Positions 14,601 through 26,106 of a stretch of DNA of 64,000 nucleotides are shown piece after piece. Location of the stretch: NCBI GenBank assembly GCA_963678675.1, contig OY783195.1, positions 32,383,006 to 32,447,005 of the forward strand, in the 5' to 3' direction. Every line of letters begins with the position of its first letter. Position 1 is the first letter of the stretch. The notes under the pieces were generated by a model. It was given only the letters and a program-made list of their open reading frames with translations. It had not been told where the DNA came from and did not search any database. Both the position numbers and the translations under genes were made by a program. Origin of the DNA: Xiphydria camelus (lineage: Eukaryota; Arthropoda; Insecta; Hymenoptera; Xiphydriidae).

Positions 14601-15269
14601 AGAATCAGTACGCGAAATTATTTTAAAGGATCATGTACCACCGCCTCCGCCTGCGCCTACTCCACTGTCCACTTCGGAAGAATCGGTTATTAAAGTAAAT
14701 AAAATATATACTTTTTTTCTAATCATCGCAATTAGTTTAATGTAAAAAACTAATGTAAGAATATGAAAAAAGGGGGAAAAATAAGCGATTCAAATATCGC
14801 AAAATTAATTACAGGCACCAAAGGAGAAGTTACCGAAAAAACGCAAAGGAGCTTCCAAGAGAGTGGCAAGTGAATTTTTTCTCGTTCAAATTGTCATACT
14901 CTGAAGGAAATCATTCTTTAATTCCGTCTCGTTTCAGCAGGAGAAAGATACCTGCAAAGAGTTCAAGTCAACTAAAGTACGTAATTTTAGCTTCCAGAAT
15001 CCTTAACTATTTTCCAAGGAAATTGACAAATTTTTTACGACGATTAACTATCGATTTCTCAGGTGAAGGACCTGCTCTTTTCCCCGGCTCTGGTAGCGCC
15101 TAGATCGGAAATAGAGTACCTGAGGAAACCTTGCGATCGCAAAGTTTGCATGAGAGAAGCGGTGAGTCCCACATTTACGTGTCAGTCGCCAGAGCCTTAT
15201 AACATTTCAGCGAAGAAATATCGAAGACCTAATGAATGTTCGGTAAAATTGAAGAAAAATAAATTATAA
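8649..15269 (+). CDS. MORN5-like MORN-repeat protein with Ser/Glu-rich and acidic extensions (12 exons)
   Basis: Proposed coding exons: 8649-8718, 9551-10335, 10403-10628, 12328-12514, 13049-13220, 13272-13600, 13706-13807, 13890-14338, 14483-14694, 14815-14862, 14938-14976, 15063-15269. All junctions keep phase, giving 941 residues. Residues about 315-500 match MORN repeat-containing protein 5 along its length: DGSKYAGTW, then YEGEFRDGMFHGHGTL, YTFNDGLTF, WNYCQFPDRRYYP, IIDGLKPAG, and the closing HCRKG. MORN repeats are beta-hairpins often found in ciliary and membrane-associated proteins. Vertebrate MORN5 is only about 160 residues. Here it carries about 300 Ser/Glu/Thr-rich residues in front and, behind, a Cys-rich patch (TCICGGRG, EGCYCPYR), a long Glu-rich stretch, PPPPPAPTP and a basic tail. 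Least certain are exon 1 (chosen because its phase fits), the 13601-13705 intron (its length is a multiple of three, so read-through stays open), the GTGGCA donor after 14862, and the 51-nt gap 13221-13271. Function and cell location are inferred only from MORN5. Confidence 0.7.
10403..13220 (+). other. MORN-repeat core exons (MORN5 homology block)
   Basis: Exons 10403-10628, 12328-12514 and 13049-13220 are the best-supported part of the gene. Each is bounded by consensus sites (ends CACG|GTGAGT and GCAG|GTTCG, starts GACAG|GAGTGG and CTACAG|ATATT), and they join in phase 1 then phase 2. They encode the repeats and the C-terminal MORN5 signature with GLKPAG and YDAGIGIFDP. The 1.7-kb intron 10629-12327 contains a perfect 13-bp hairpin at 11028-11058 and no recognisable exon. 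Confidence 0.85.
11028..11058. repeat. Perfect 13-bp inverted repeat with 5-nt loop
   Basis: ATTCCATCCGACC (11028-11040) is followed by a five-base spacer and its exact reverse complement (11046-11058). It lies inside the intron between the first two MORN exons. It could be a hairpin, a palindromic protein site, or chance; no flanking duplication was noticed. Confidence 0.8.
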
Positions 15270-15353
15270 TGCGTTTTGGGGAATAACGCCAATACAAACA
15301 TCATTATGTAATGTGCGATATTTATGTAACGCCATTGACGAAGCAAATACAAG

Positions 15354-15360
15354 AAATAAA
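15354..15360 (+). terminator. Polyadenylation signal of the MORN gene
   Basis: An AATAAA hexamer lies about 85 bases after the proposed stop codon at 15269, in AT-rich DNA, consistent with the 3' end of this gene. Confidence 0.6.
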
Positions 15361-15369
15361 GAATGTTTA

Positions 15370-16440
15370 ATATATTACGGACACTGTCAACGCGTAAACA
15401 CGCTCAGTGGATTTTTGTTAAAAGTGAAAAAGCTCGTCTTTAGTACCAATCACTCTGCGGACGCGTATTTCCCATTTGTCTAGCAGCTGCTAGGTTTCTT
15501 TTACCGGCGTTGGACTCGGGGAAATGAGAAACGAGTGTGTTTTTGCTGGCTTTTATAAAAGCCGTCGCGTACACAAGGCTTTTCATTTGCATAACATAGA
15601 TTGAAACCTACCTTTTGGCATAGAGCCAAATCACTGCAATGTTAAATCAAGCCTAGGGGGTTGTATTTCAGTTGTTGACGCTGATTTAATTGACCTGTAA
15701 ATAATCGATTTGATAAATTAGTGTCAAACTGAGCAGCAATGCAAGACATGTAAGTTGCATTCGTGGTGTGTGGAGAGTAGAAAATTACTTTATCGTGGGG
15801 CTGAAAATCGAAACGAGATAATTTTTCAAACACCAGACATGTTAATTAAGAACAATCAAGAGGTAAACCGCGATTGCTCGGGAATCTAATATGTGTTGGG
15901 AGACGGTGCAGATTACGGGTCATTAGCTCGCTAATTCTGTTTTAAGCACAGAGTTTCGCCTGTATTACATTTGCATGCCGGAGAATGCAGAGTAAGTTCA
16001 GCCAAGTCTCATTGTTAGTGCCGACGTTGCTCTCTAATGAAAATCTCATTGAAACTTCCACGGAACGCGATAATTAAAGCCGGTATTCGCGAGCGATACC
16101 AATTTTAAGTCAGTTCCATACTTGGTAGATGAGAGCGAGTAAATCGAGTGGCAACGAGACGATTGGTCGACTACATTAGAGAAGACCAATCTGGCTTAAT
16201 TTTGTGCCGATTTCTAACGTCTCCCGCTAATTCGATAAAAAGTGTTTGTCCATTTTGTGTTTCAATAATAAACACCAACTTATTTATCTTTGATTGAAAT
16301 TTAACTTTCTGATTAGTCGCTGAAGGCTTAACGTTATCGACGGAACGAGTGTTTATATGGGAATTAAATTAACCGATAAATCGGGCATCACTGCAACCCA
16401 TGTAAAAGAACACACCGTAGACGACAATGAGATTTTCGCT
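15370..16440. other. Intergenic region upstream of alpha-tubulin
   Basis: No gene seen. It contains a perfect 16-bp palindrome GGCTTTTATAAAAGCC near 15549-15564 with a TATA-like core, and two perfect octamers ATTTGCAT near 15587 and 15969 of the kind bound by POU-domain factors. These are candidate regulatory sites only. Confidence 0.45.
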
Positions 16441-16448
16441 TGTTCGCT

Positions 16449-16457
16449 CATAAATAG
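16449..16457 (+). promoter_or_regulatory. Candidate TATA-like box of the alpha-tubulin gene
   Basis: CATAAATAG lies about 115 bases before the start codon and about 30-45 bases before TCAGCAG and similar initiator-like sequence. The interval 16490-16568 would be the 5' untranslated leader. This is inferred from spacing only. Confidence 0.4.
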
Positions 16458-16568
16458 ATTTCATTTATTTTTTCGACGTTCATTCGTCAGCAGGCAGTTT
16501 ACGGAGCAACGCGCAAACCTTTCAATCTTAAAGTTCCGAAGAATTTTCAACGCACTCCACTGATAAAC

Positions 16569-18346
<1,778 letters not shown>

Positions 18347-18556
18347 GATTTACAATTGGGTCGTGTACCGGGGCTGGTTTCGGTACTGGATTATCGGAAA
18401 CCATCGAGTTCCATTTTATTCCTGATGTAAATTAGCGCGGTCCGAATAGACCCTGAGAACATCACGTGTACGGCTCATTTACATTCGCAAGTATTTCCAC
18501 TGTATCGGCAAATGCCACATATCAATATTGTACTGTTTATGACAGGTTTCCACGTT

Positions 18557-18562
18557 AATAAA
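18557..18562 (+). terminator. Polyadenylation signal of alpha-tubulin
   Basis: AATAAA about 210 bases after the tubulin stop codon, with no closer hexamer seen. Confidence 0.7.
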
Positions 18563-18797
18563 GGATAGTTGAAATTCTCTCTTAAAAGCTTGACGCGAAT
18601 AATATAATCTATTTGTGCTTCCATTTGCGATGAAAGTGAAAAGATGAGAGGTGGGTATTCATCGATACGTTTATCGTTTCATTAACAATAAGCAGATGTC
18701 GGTTATCATTCTCATGGATAACGCGATCGTACTCGATGTTGTCAACGAATATTTCGATACGTAACATTTCGGCGAACAGTACTTAAACCAATTTCAG

Positions 18798-19027
18798 TTT
18801 TGCCTTAACCAGATAACCAGCCGATTCCAAACGACATTGATCGCAAATACCACGGCGATCGATGTCGTTTGGAATCAGCTGAATTGTTAGTTCGACCTTA
18901 TGTACGCGAGGAGAGTTTTTCTTCATTGGTACGTTGGAAGGAAGACTTTGCGGCGCTCGAACGAGACTACGAAGAGGTCGGAGTGGACGCTTCTCTTGCA
19001 GAGTACGACTCTAATGACGAGGTTTGA
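18798..19027 (+). pseudogene. Decayed tandem copy of the last alpha-tubulin exon
   Basis: After an acceptor-like ATTTCAG the sequence reads as a degraded tubulin exon 4. It shows LIANTTAI (gene: MLANTTAI), LNC-stop-FDLMYARRVFLHWYVG (gene: [20 protein letters not shown]), then after a deletion and frame change EDFAALERDYEEVGVDAS and a tail ending NDEV-stop. It has an in-frame TAG in place of a Lys codon, loses the [11 protein letters not shown] block, and lacks the PTVVPGG segment. No exon 1-3 copy precedes it. It is therefore a partial duplication of the last exon, now broken, lying about 450 bases after the intact gene. Confidence 0.88.
18823..18876. repeat. Perfect 15-bp inverted repeat inside the tubulin pseudo-exon
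   Basis: GATTCCAAACGACAT at 18823-18837 is exactly reverse-complementary to 18862-18876. Pairing extends inward and outward with single mismatches, around a loop of roughly 12-24 bases. The right arm replaces the codons that normally read AEAWAR, so the repeat was probably made after duplication. Confidence 0.85.
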
Positions 19028-19389
19028 AGAACGACCGTGTACATTCTAGACTTTCTTTTGAAAGTCGTGCTTCTGACGAAAAATGTGTCAAAAGATCTAC
19101 GTCGAACGGTTTTCTCGGGGCCTCATTTGGGAAATGTCAAAGCGATTCGAACGAAATTAGATCATCAGTTTGGATTTATTCGATGTAACTGCAAACTGTA
19201 CTTTCTACGATTCGTCGAGAGAATCCAGTGAAGTTGGAATTTCTTTGCGACAGTTTTCTAACGTACACACCTATATTTATGATCTTCATATTTTTAGATC
19301 ATATAATATGTATTGTGTATTTAATACCGTTTGTTGGTTGTAATTTTGGGTAAATATAAGGGGGCAGCGCATTGATTTCGGTAAAACTT

Positions 19390-22300
19390 TTTATTGGAAA
19401 AATACACCTCACGAAGAATATAATAGTCCTATCGTGGTATTCAGTATCTCGTTGAACGAATTAGTACTCATGATTGGTACGTATAAAATAAAATCGAATT
19501 TAATTACGTATTTAATTACCAACAATCCATACGCTATATGGTATAGTTTTTAAGAAGCAATAAAGAAGATTTATAGTGATTTTGGAAATTTCATATCTTC
19601 GTTCTCGCTTCCATTTTATGAAATTGAAAGATTCTCAAATTCAACGATAGTTTAACGCCTTTTTAAAATAAATTCTCCATTTTCGCGTCATTTCTCGACG
19701 TACCGAATTTTTCTATTAAAATCTACGCCGTAGAAAATGTAAACTTCTCATTATCAGTAAATATACATAGAGTGCTAAATTACTCTAAAGTATTATCTTA
19801 TTTTGTATCTTAATTGATTTCGTCATTTGATCTTCAGCACCTTCCTCTCGCTGACCTCCGTTGGCGCGTCGCTCGTTTGGCTCACGTTGAAAGCGACGAA
19901 CAGTCTCTTTGGTATGCATTCGTTAGTTTTACAAACGACTACGTCCAAGTTCACGCGTAATTTATTTTCCGTTTCGCCCTTCGGAATCTCTAACGAAATG
20001 GGGGTTTTGAGATTGCCTGTTGTGGAGTTCGCTTTCCAAGTGTCCTTGGGTAAAACGAGGGACCACTTTTGCGGAGCGTCTGAATTCAATTTCAAGCCAT
20101 CACTGTCACTAAACTCAACAGCGAACGAGATGGTCAATATTCCCCCGTCCTTATTGATCGAAGAATTGAAATTGTAAGTGCCGTCCGAATAGTTTTCAGT
20201 TTCCTCTGATAATTTGATCTGAATCTGAAAGAGAAATTCCATTTATCGCGCGATTACACCCCAATGAAACAAGTTGCGATTTCATAATATCTGATACAGA
20301 TTTTAAGAAAACTTACCTCTTGAATTGTTTCATCCTTTATATCGATGGCTTTCACAGCATGATTGTTTGTATCGGCAACGTACAGAGTATTTCCGTTTAA
20401 GCTGACCGCCAAACCACTCGGTTCATCGAACTGAAATAGGTTCCATATTTTTGAAATACAGTAGAACGTTCATCGATCGAGTATTGCGCACGCGATTTGT
20501 TAACAGCAAATAAGAAAATAAGGTGTGAGAGCAAACCTTGTGATTATCGTTCGGCTTTCCAGCACCGTACAGAGTAACGCAATTTCCCTCGGGATCAACT
20601 TTCTTAATCTTATGGTTGTAAGTATCCGCCACATACACTAGTCCTCTGACGTGGTCCCACGCAACTCCTAGAGGGTGTTGCAACTTAGCTGCGATCTGTT
20701 TACCGTCCACATCTCCAAAATTGTGTAAATCCTGTAAAAAGAGAATTCATGAGCACTCGATAACCGATTTGTAATTCGTTACCCACTAACCGATGGATCT
20801 TTACTCGCTCCGCAGACTCCGCTGACTTTTCCATCTTGCAGGTGAACCCTCCTGATCGAGCTACTTTCACTATCGGCGAAGAAGATGGATTTCAGATCCT
20901 GCGCAATGGTTAGCCCGGATGGCTGTGCGAGGGCTGCCGCGTGGGGGTAAGAATTATTACGATTTTCTTCCTTTCCGTTTCCGACAATGGCGATGCAAGT
21001 ACCGGCCTTGTATTCCCTAAAATATATCCGTTAGTATTTGGTGTGAAATCAAGTTCCCGTGCTATCACACGAAAGCGCAAAATCGAAGAAACTTCTCACT
21101 TCCTTTTCCACCAAATTGTATCTTCTAAAAAGAGCGCCCAAATTTGATGAGTTCCCGCAATAGCGATCAGTAGAATCGGCACAGTTTGCTCGTTTTGATC
21201 GTGCTGATAGATCGCCACGTCCCAAGGTGACGACAGAGGCTGATCTTTGCCTAATTTACCGCCTTCGTAATCGCGACCCTGAGATCCAGTGCCGGCTACT
21301 GTGCTGACATTCTTAGATATCAGATCGACCTACAATATTCGCAAAAATAAACTAGGGTCATAGATAGATCGTATCTTCCGCGTAGACTCTTTGATTTGAA
21401 ATTGAAATTCACCTTCCTTATCGCATGATTCTCATTGTCCGCGACGAAGAGGCAGTCATCGAGACTGCAGACACCCTGCGGTGCATTGAATCTCGCTTCA
21501 TTAAAGTTACCGTCTTTAAAACCCGGAGAATATCCTCCGACGACATGTTCCACCTTTCCCTCGACATCCATAATTAAAATTCGATTATTACCGGTGTCGG
21601 ACAGGGCAATTCTCTCGCCAAATCTCGACCGAAAGGAATGGACTTTGCCGGGAAACAACAAAACATCTTTAGATTTCGGTAATAGATGTTGGGCCGGTTT
21701 TAAGGGCAGAGAGTGATCTGTTATTTCGCCTCGAGTCTTGAAATAATCAAGTGCCGCTTTAACGTATACAAATAATTCCTCCCTGCGTCCCTCGCCCACC
21801 ATGACAAATAATGGTTGGCCCTTCGGACCTAGAATTCAAAGTGGGCTTGAAAAAAAATTACAAGTACGACGGAGTGGAAGCGAAATGAATAATAGAGTGT
21901 ACCTAGGACGACAAGACTCGGCCAGCAGTATATGCCGATGTCTCGCCACATTGAGAGTTTCGCATCGTTGACCACCGGGTGAGCTATGTTATACCGCTGA
22001 ACAGCGGATAAAATCTTATTCGAATCGCGTTCATTTTCGAACTTTGCGCTGTGTACGCCAATCTGTATAGATATACGAGTATACGGTCAAGGATGAGTTT
22101 TTCTTCATTGAAAATTATAAATTTGTTTGCTGGGGAAACGATCGATCTTATATCGTCAATATCGGTGTGGTACCTTACGTCACCATCATTTTATCAGAAA
22201 ATGAGTTTCGTATATTAAATTAATGTTTAACACGTGTACTAACAACAACGACCCCATTCTCGATAGAAAACTTTCTTTCGAGCGCATCCAAATCCGGTAA

Positions 22301-24700
22301 GATGTGCATGCAATTGATGCAACAGTAGGTGAAGAAATCCAACACCGTGATCTTGCCGGCAAGATGCTTGTGGACGGACAATCCTTCCGATACATTGAAC
22401 CATTCCAGACCTGTTGGAATACAACACAGATCATACACTCATTACGATCTCTGTGTTTGTTAAGAAACAGAAATATTAATTATATAGCAAATTGTGAAAA
22501 AAATATCGTTGGCTTATATGACAAAGAATATATAAGACAAAGTACATTATACGATTCGGAACTGGACGAGAAATAGTGATACATTTTATAAGGATTTATT
22601 ACAGCCTAAGAGAGTTTACTACAACGTATTCCTACGGGATAAGCATGACCTCGTGTACCACGTACAGGCAATGTTCAAATGAGTAAAAATTGGACTGCAG
22701 CAACGATCCGCTGTAGACACTCTTATGCATTCACCGGTGTTGCGATCGAATTTTTATTCGCTCTGGCGCATCTTTTATAGTGCACGAAGTCATGTCTTTT
22801 CCGAATATGCCCCTTCCGCGCTTCGAATCTGTATTTTAAAAAAAGCATAATCTGGTGATTGGATTTCATGTATTTTACGCGGCAGAAATCGTATGAAAAT
22901 GTCACGTGGTAACTTTTATTGGCAGAGGATATCCAGTGTGTGGTGCATAATCGGATACAGCTTATTGGTTCATTTTAGGGCGCGAATTTACCCGTCTAAA
23001 ACATTTGGGCCAATGAGGGTCGGCATGTCGGTCAAGGTACTTGACTTGTAGCCATCAGAGAGACCAGTTCAACGCCAGTCTCAGTAGAATCGTCGCGCGT
23101 GAATCAGTCAGTGTATCTTCAAATCTGTACCTATACTCTGTAGTTTCGCGTACTGTTAAATTAGGGGGTTAGTAGCGCGGCTAGACTGAAACAGGTTACG
23201 CCGGCCGCAATGAATTTAAGAAGTGCTAAAGTAAATGAAATACTAAATTACGTGAAGTGATGAAGTGCGTGTGATAAAATACGTGCAGTGTGGAAACATA
23301 TAATCTTTAAATGTGTGAAATGGTCAGATCCGTGAAGTTAAAATACACAAAGCCTGGCTGTGTGGCCTCTATGAAGAGTGGAATACAAGCTGGCCCTTCA
23401 GGATATCAGAAAATTTAACCGTAAGTGTAAAACAGTACGAATTACAGATGAAGCCAGTCTTAGCGGACTTTGATTCTCTTTCTACGGTACAGGGTTCGAC
23501 GAATTCAATACTTCTCTGTATTACACGGTTACAATAAGAAAGAAGCCTCTCATTTTTTGCTTTGCCAGAAAAGTAAGAATATGTTAGTTTCTCCTCTTTT
23601 AGCTCACGACAATTATATTTGAAAAACGCAAACACAAAATACACAAGAAAATTCTGGGATTTATTGGATATCAAAATACACATTTGCATCCATTCGAATA
23701 TCGGTTAGATCAAAATCAGTATTATTATGGTATATTGAATGAGATTTAGTCCTCTGTAGTGGGTAGGTTGTATTCCTCGTGCAAACTGGTAACCGTAACA
23801 CCTTGCATCCTCGCTATAGCTCCGAGTACCACTTGCGTGGCATCTTTAATATCGTTATATTCATGCAGAAGCTTCATAGTTTCTTCCTTAGATAAGCGTT
23901 TGCCCCCCTCTCTTTCCAATTTTGCTAACTCGGCATCTAGTTCTTTCTCTCTCTTCAATAGTTCCTCGTATTCTTGCTTTTGCTCCTCCGTCAGTTCCTC
24001 ATTGTTTTTAATCTCAATACGCCGATCGTCACTCGATGATCCCTGAGTCTGCTCATTTCTTTCTGACATTCTAGTGATGAAATAAAAATCGAAGATCTCA
24101 TGATTTCTGATCACAGATTTGGAGATTTCTTAAATTCACTCAGAATTTTAAAAAACTGAATATAATTTATTTTTTCAATTTTTGAATTATAGAATTTATA
24201 TTGCATTACTAATTATGGAATTTATATATAGAATGAATATAATATATATAACAAATGTTTATTTAAATTAAAATTACATTACCGTCCTTTCGAGAGAATA
24301 ACCAGCTGACCTACTTCTTAAGACCTGTCAAAGGTTAACCTAAGGTTAGAAGACGTTGTTTTCCTAGTTCAACCGTAAACCAAGGCTACAGCGAATACAT
24401 ATTTGTTAAAAAGAAGTTGATGAGAAATTGTGTTATGAACGGTAAAGCCGCGCGTTGAAGGTGCGGATATATCCTAGAAATCAAATAACCTTTCTGAAAA
24501 TCGTTGACACGAACTCCCCTGTCCGCGTACTCCTTGATGTGTTTAAATGCAATTTTCTCCCTCTCCTGATCAGTCGCGGATTTGAAGCTGTATCGAATGT
24601 TGCTGCACACTTGTGCTAATTCCTCCACCGTTTCTTGAACGCTCATCTTTTTATTCTCTTGACCACACATATTGACGAAATTACGATAATTGGACCGACA
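19390..24700 (-). CDS. NHLRC2: NHL repeat-containing protein 2 (9 coding exons)
   Basis: Coding exons, 5' to 3': 24646-24490 (exon begins at 24700), 22410-22244, 22062-21903, 21828-21413, 21329-21100, 21016-20791, 20731-20537, 20430-20317, 20224-19823. They give 688 residues from the [10 protein letters not shown] start; human is 726. An upstream in-frame ATG at 24670 would add 8 residues. Order of domains: a short helical N-terminus (ATDQEREKI), then [12 protein letters not shown], a thioredoxin-like domain with [20 protein letters not shown] (atypical CxxC), [13 protein letters not shown], then an NHL beta-propeller ([77 protein letters not shown]) and a beta-rich C-terminal domain. In mammals NHLRC2 is needed for cell viability and links to actin and fibrosis; its exact biochemistry is unsettled. 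All phases agree. One donor (after 24490, GTTATT) is weak. AATAAA on this strand lies at 19395-19390. Confidence 0.93.
23210..23420 (+). other. Candidate plus-strand untranslated first exon with two tiny ORFs
   Basis: This stretch ends in a consensus donor (AACC|GTAAGTG at 23421) and holds two short frames, [16 protein letters not shown] and a 32-codon one at 23320-23418 ([13 protein letters not shown] and on). It lies antisense within NHLRC2 intron 1. I do not recognise either peptide. It could be a 5' leader of an antisense transcript, or chance. Confidence 0.2.
23660..23665 (-). terminator. Polyadenylation signal of SWI5
   Basis: TTTATT on the plus strand reads AATAAA on the minus strand, about 80 bases downstream of the SWI5 stop. 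It would have to be skipped by the NHLRC2 transcript for full-length NHLRC2 to be made. Confidence 0.55.
23746..24069 (-). CDS. SWI5: DNA repair protein SWI5 homolog
   Basis: Intact 107-residue frame. The start at 24069 (MSERNEQ) was chosen because an acceptor-like TTTTATTTCATCACTAG sits immediately before it; an upstream in-frame ATG at 24114 would fall inside that putative intron. Family features are a coiled-coil region ([18 protein letters not shown]) followed by the diagnostic [13 protein letters not shown] and [13 protein letters not shown]. Swi5 with Sfr1 stabilises Rad51 or Dmc1 filaments in homologous recombination in the nucleus. No Sfr1 gene is seen nearby. The gene lies on the same strand as NHLRC2 and within its first coding intron (24489-22411). 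A minus-strand AATAAA at 23665-23660 lies about 80 bases after the stop, so it probably has its own 3' end. A 5' untranslated exon is likely but was not located. Confidence 0.9.
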   Translation of the reverse strand: MSERNEQTQGSSSDDRRIEIKNNEELTEEQKQEYEELLKREKELDAELAKLEREGGKRLSKEETMKLLHEYNDIKDATQVVLGAIARMQGVTVTSLHEEYNLPTTED

Positions 24701-24867
24701 CTATAGAAATAGGCAGATCGTCAGCGTTGAGTCATCCGTGGTTTCTGAGCATCTTTGTCAGTACACTTCACCGCACACTACCTCACCGCGTTGCTCGCGA
24801 TAACGCGTCGAAGTGACAGGTGTACAAGTATGCAACGTGAATAATTGATATGTTCGAATTAATACTT

Positions 24868-24983
24868 ACCGTGAATAACTGAGATAATTTAGACCATTTC
24901 TGTAAAGCCGATTGCATAATTCTACCTTGCAAAAATTCGTTTCCTTTCTCTAGTTTGCATGGGTTGCGAAAAACTGTACACAC
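24868..24983 (-). other. Likely 5' untranslated (or N-terminal) exon of NHLRC2
   Basis: A consensus donor (TTCACG|GTAAGTATT) ends this stretch at 24868, and the next acceptor (TTTCTATAG) opens the exon at 24700. An ATG at 24983 starts a frame (MCTVFRNPCKLEKGNEF) that stays open across this junction into the NHLRC2 frame. An N-terminally longer isoform is therefore possible. The conserved protein starts later, so I treat this as leader sequence. Confidence 0.5.
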
Positions 24984-25090
24984 TATAGTGGAACAGCTGA
25001 TGGTCGTGACAGACGCGTTATTCTCAATTCCGACGATTCCGACAGTTTATGTAATTTACATTAGAAGTTGTTCTTTTTATTTGTAATACA
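24984..25090. promoter_or_regulatory. Compact divergent promoter between NHLRC2 and HIGD2A
   Basis: About 100 bases separate the presumed NHLRC2 leader from the HIGD2A start codon, with the genes pointing apart. No TATA box is evident. Shared control of the two genes is an inference from spacing. Confidence 0.5.
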
Positions 25091-25678
25091 ATGGAGAATA
25101 AGCTAGAGGAGTTGGATTGGATTCAGTTGCGGGAAGATATGAATAATGTGCTGAAAGTCGAATCGCCATCCGAAAAAATAAAACGGAAGATCACCGAAAA
25201 TCCCTTCGTACCTATCGGTAAACATAACCTATATTTTTTTTTAGTTTTTCAGTTCTTGCTCTGATATTTATATTGTAATGAATATTTCTTGAGAAGATGT
25301 TAATTGGTCATTAATGTATATCCGATACTATATATTTTTGATTTCTAAGATATTTATTTAACGTTCTTAAGAAACCTCAGCATCTCTGATGTATTGATCG
25401 GTCGAATCTGCTAGTCTCAAGTTGTCTTTTTATCAGTAAAATTCACATTATTTCACTTCAATTGATTTATTCACTTGCGGTGCACAGGGTTGAGCTCACC
25501 AAATATATTCGGACTTGCAGGTACATTAGCAACAACTGCTGCATTAGGCTATGGACTTTATTGCTTTTACACAGAACAGCGCCTAAAGTCGCAGTATATG
25601 ATGCGAGCGCGTGTCGTTGCTCAAGGCTTTACCATACTTGCCATGATGGTTGGTATGACGATGTCTGTTTCGAAATAG
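25091..25678 (+). CDS. HIGD2A: HIG1 domain family member 2A, mitochondrial
   Basis: Two exons, 25091-25217 and 25488-25678, joined in phase 1 (CCTATCG|GTAAAC; GCACAG|GGTTGAG), giving 105 residues, the usual family size. The signature RKITENPFVPIG leads into a first membrane segment (LAGTLATTAALGYGLYCF). A matrix-facing loop with SQYMMRARVVAQGFT follows, then a second membrane segment (ILAMMVGMTMSV). HIG1 type 2 proteins sit in the inner mitochondrial membrane and assist cytochrome c oxidase and respiratory supercomplex assembly. The N-terminus has no obvious cleavable presequence, as in other members. It lies head-to-head with NHLRC2. Confidence 0.93.
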
Positions 25679-25937
25679 TAGTATATTATTCTTCAGAGTA
25701 AACCATACGCTTACTTATAGTTTGCTACGTTGAGCTAGTGGACTGAAATTGCCATTTTACCAAACATCGTAATTATTTCAATTGGCACTTAAATATATGG
25801 TGTAGTATCAGCATGTTTGCAACATACATCTGATATATCCCATTTTGAATTTCTACCTCTTACAAAGGTGTGAGTGTATTATATATTATATTGTTTATTA
25901 TGAAATTTCTTTGAACAGTGTTATATAAAATTGTTTG

Positions 25938-25943
25938 AATAAA
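25938..25943 (+). terminator. Polyadenylation signal of HIGD2A
   Basis: AATAAA about 260 bases after the stop codon in AT-rich sequence. Confidence 0.65.
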
Positions 25944-26028
25944 ATGAAATTTGAAAAGAAAAAATCGAAATATGAGTATATAGATTATTGTATATCGGCG
26001 TGGTTCTTGAAGCACTCGAGCAACTTAC

Positions 26029-26106
26029 CGTGTCCACGCAAACCTCTCCCTGCACCGATCTTGTCACTGTTTCTCCACAGAATACTATTTTGTTTTTGGT
26101 ACGCAT
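26029..26106 (-). other. Orphan candidate coding exon
   Basis: An ATG-initiated frame of 26 codons (MRTKNKIVFCGETV, ending GEVCVDT) runs into a perfect donor, ACG|GTAAGTTG, at 26029. I do not recognise it and found no partner exon in phase within the neighbouring genes. It may be a first exon of an unseen minus-strand gene or simply chance. Confidence 0.2.

Noticed and set aside
15158..15206. Possible 49-nt intron (GTGAGT to TTTCAG) in the last MORN-gene exon
   Set aside because: Removing it shifts the frame to an early stop, whereas read-through keeps an open basic tail to 15269.
16357..16563. 68-codon frame before tubulin
   Set aside because: Lies across the likely tubulin promoter and leader; no similarity.
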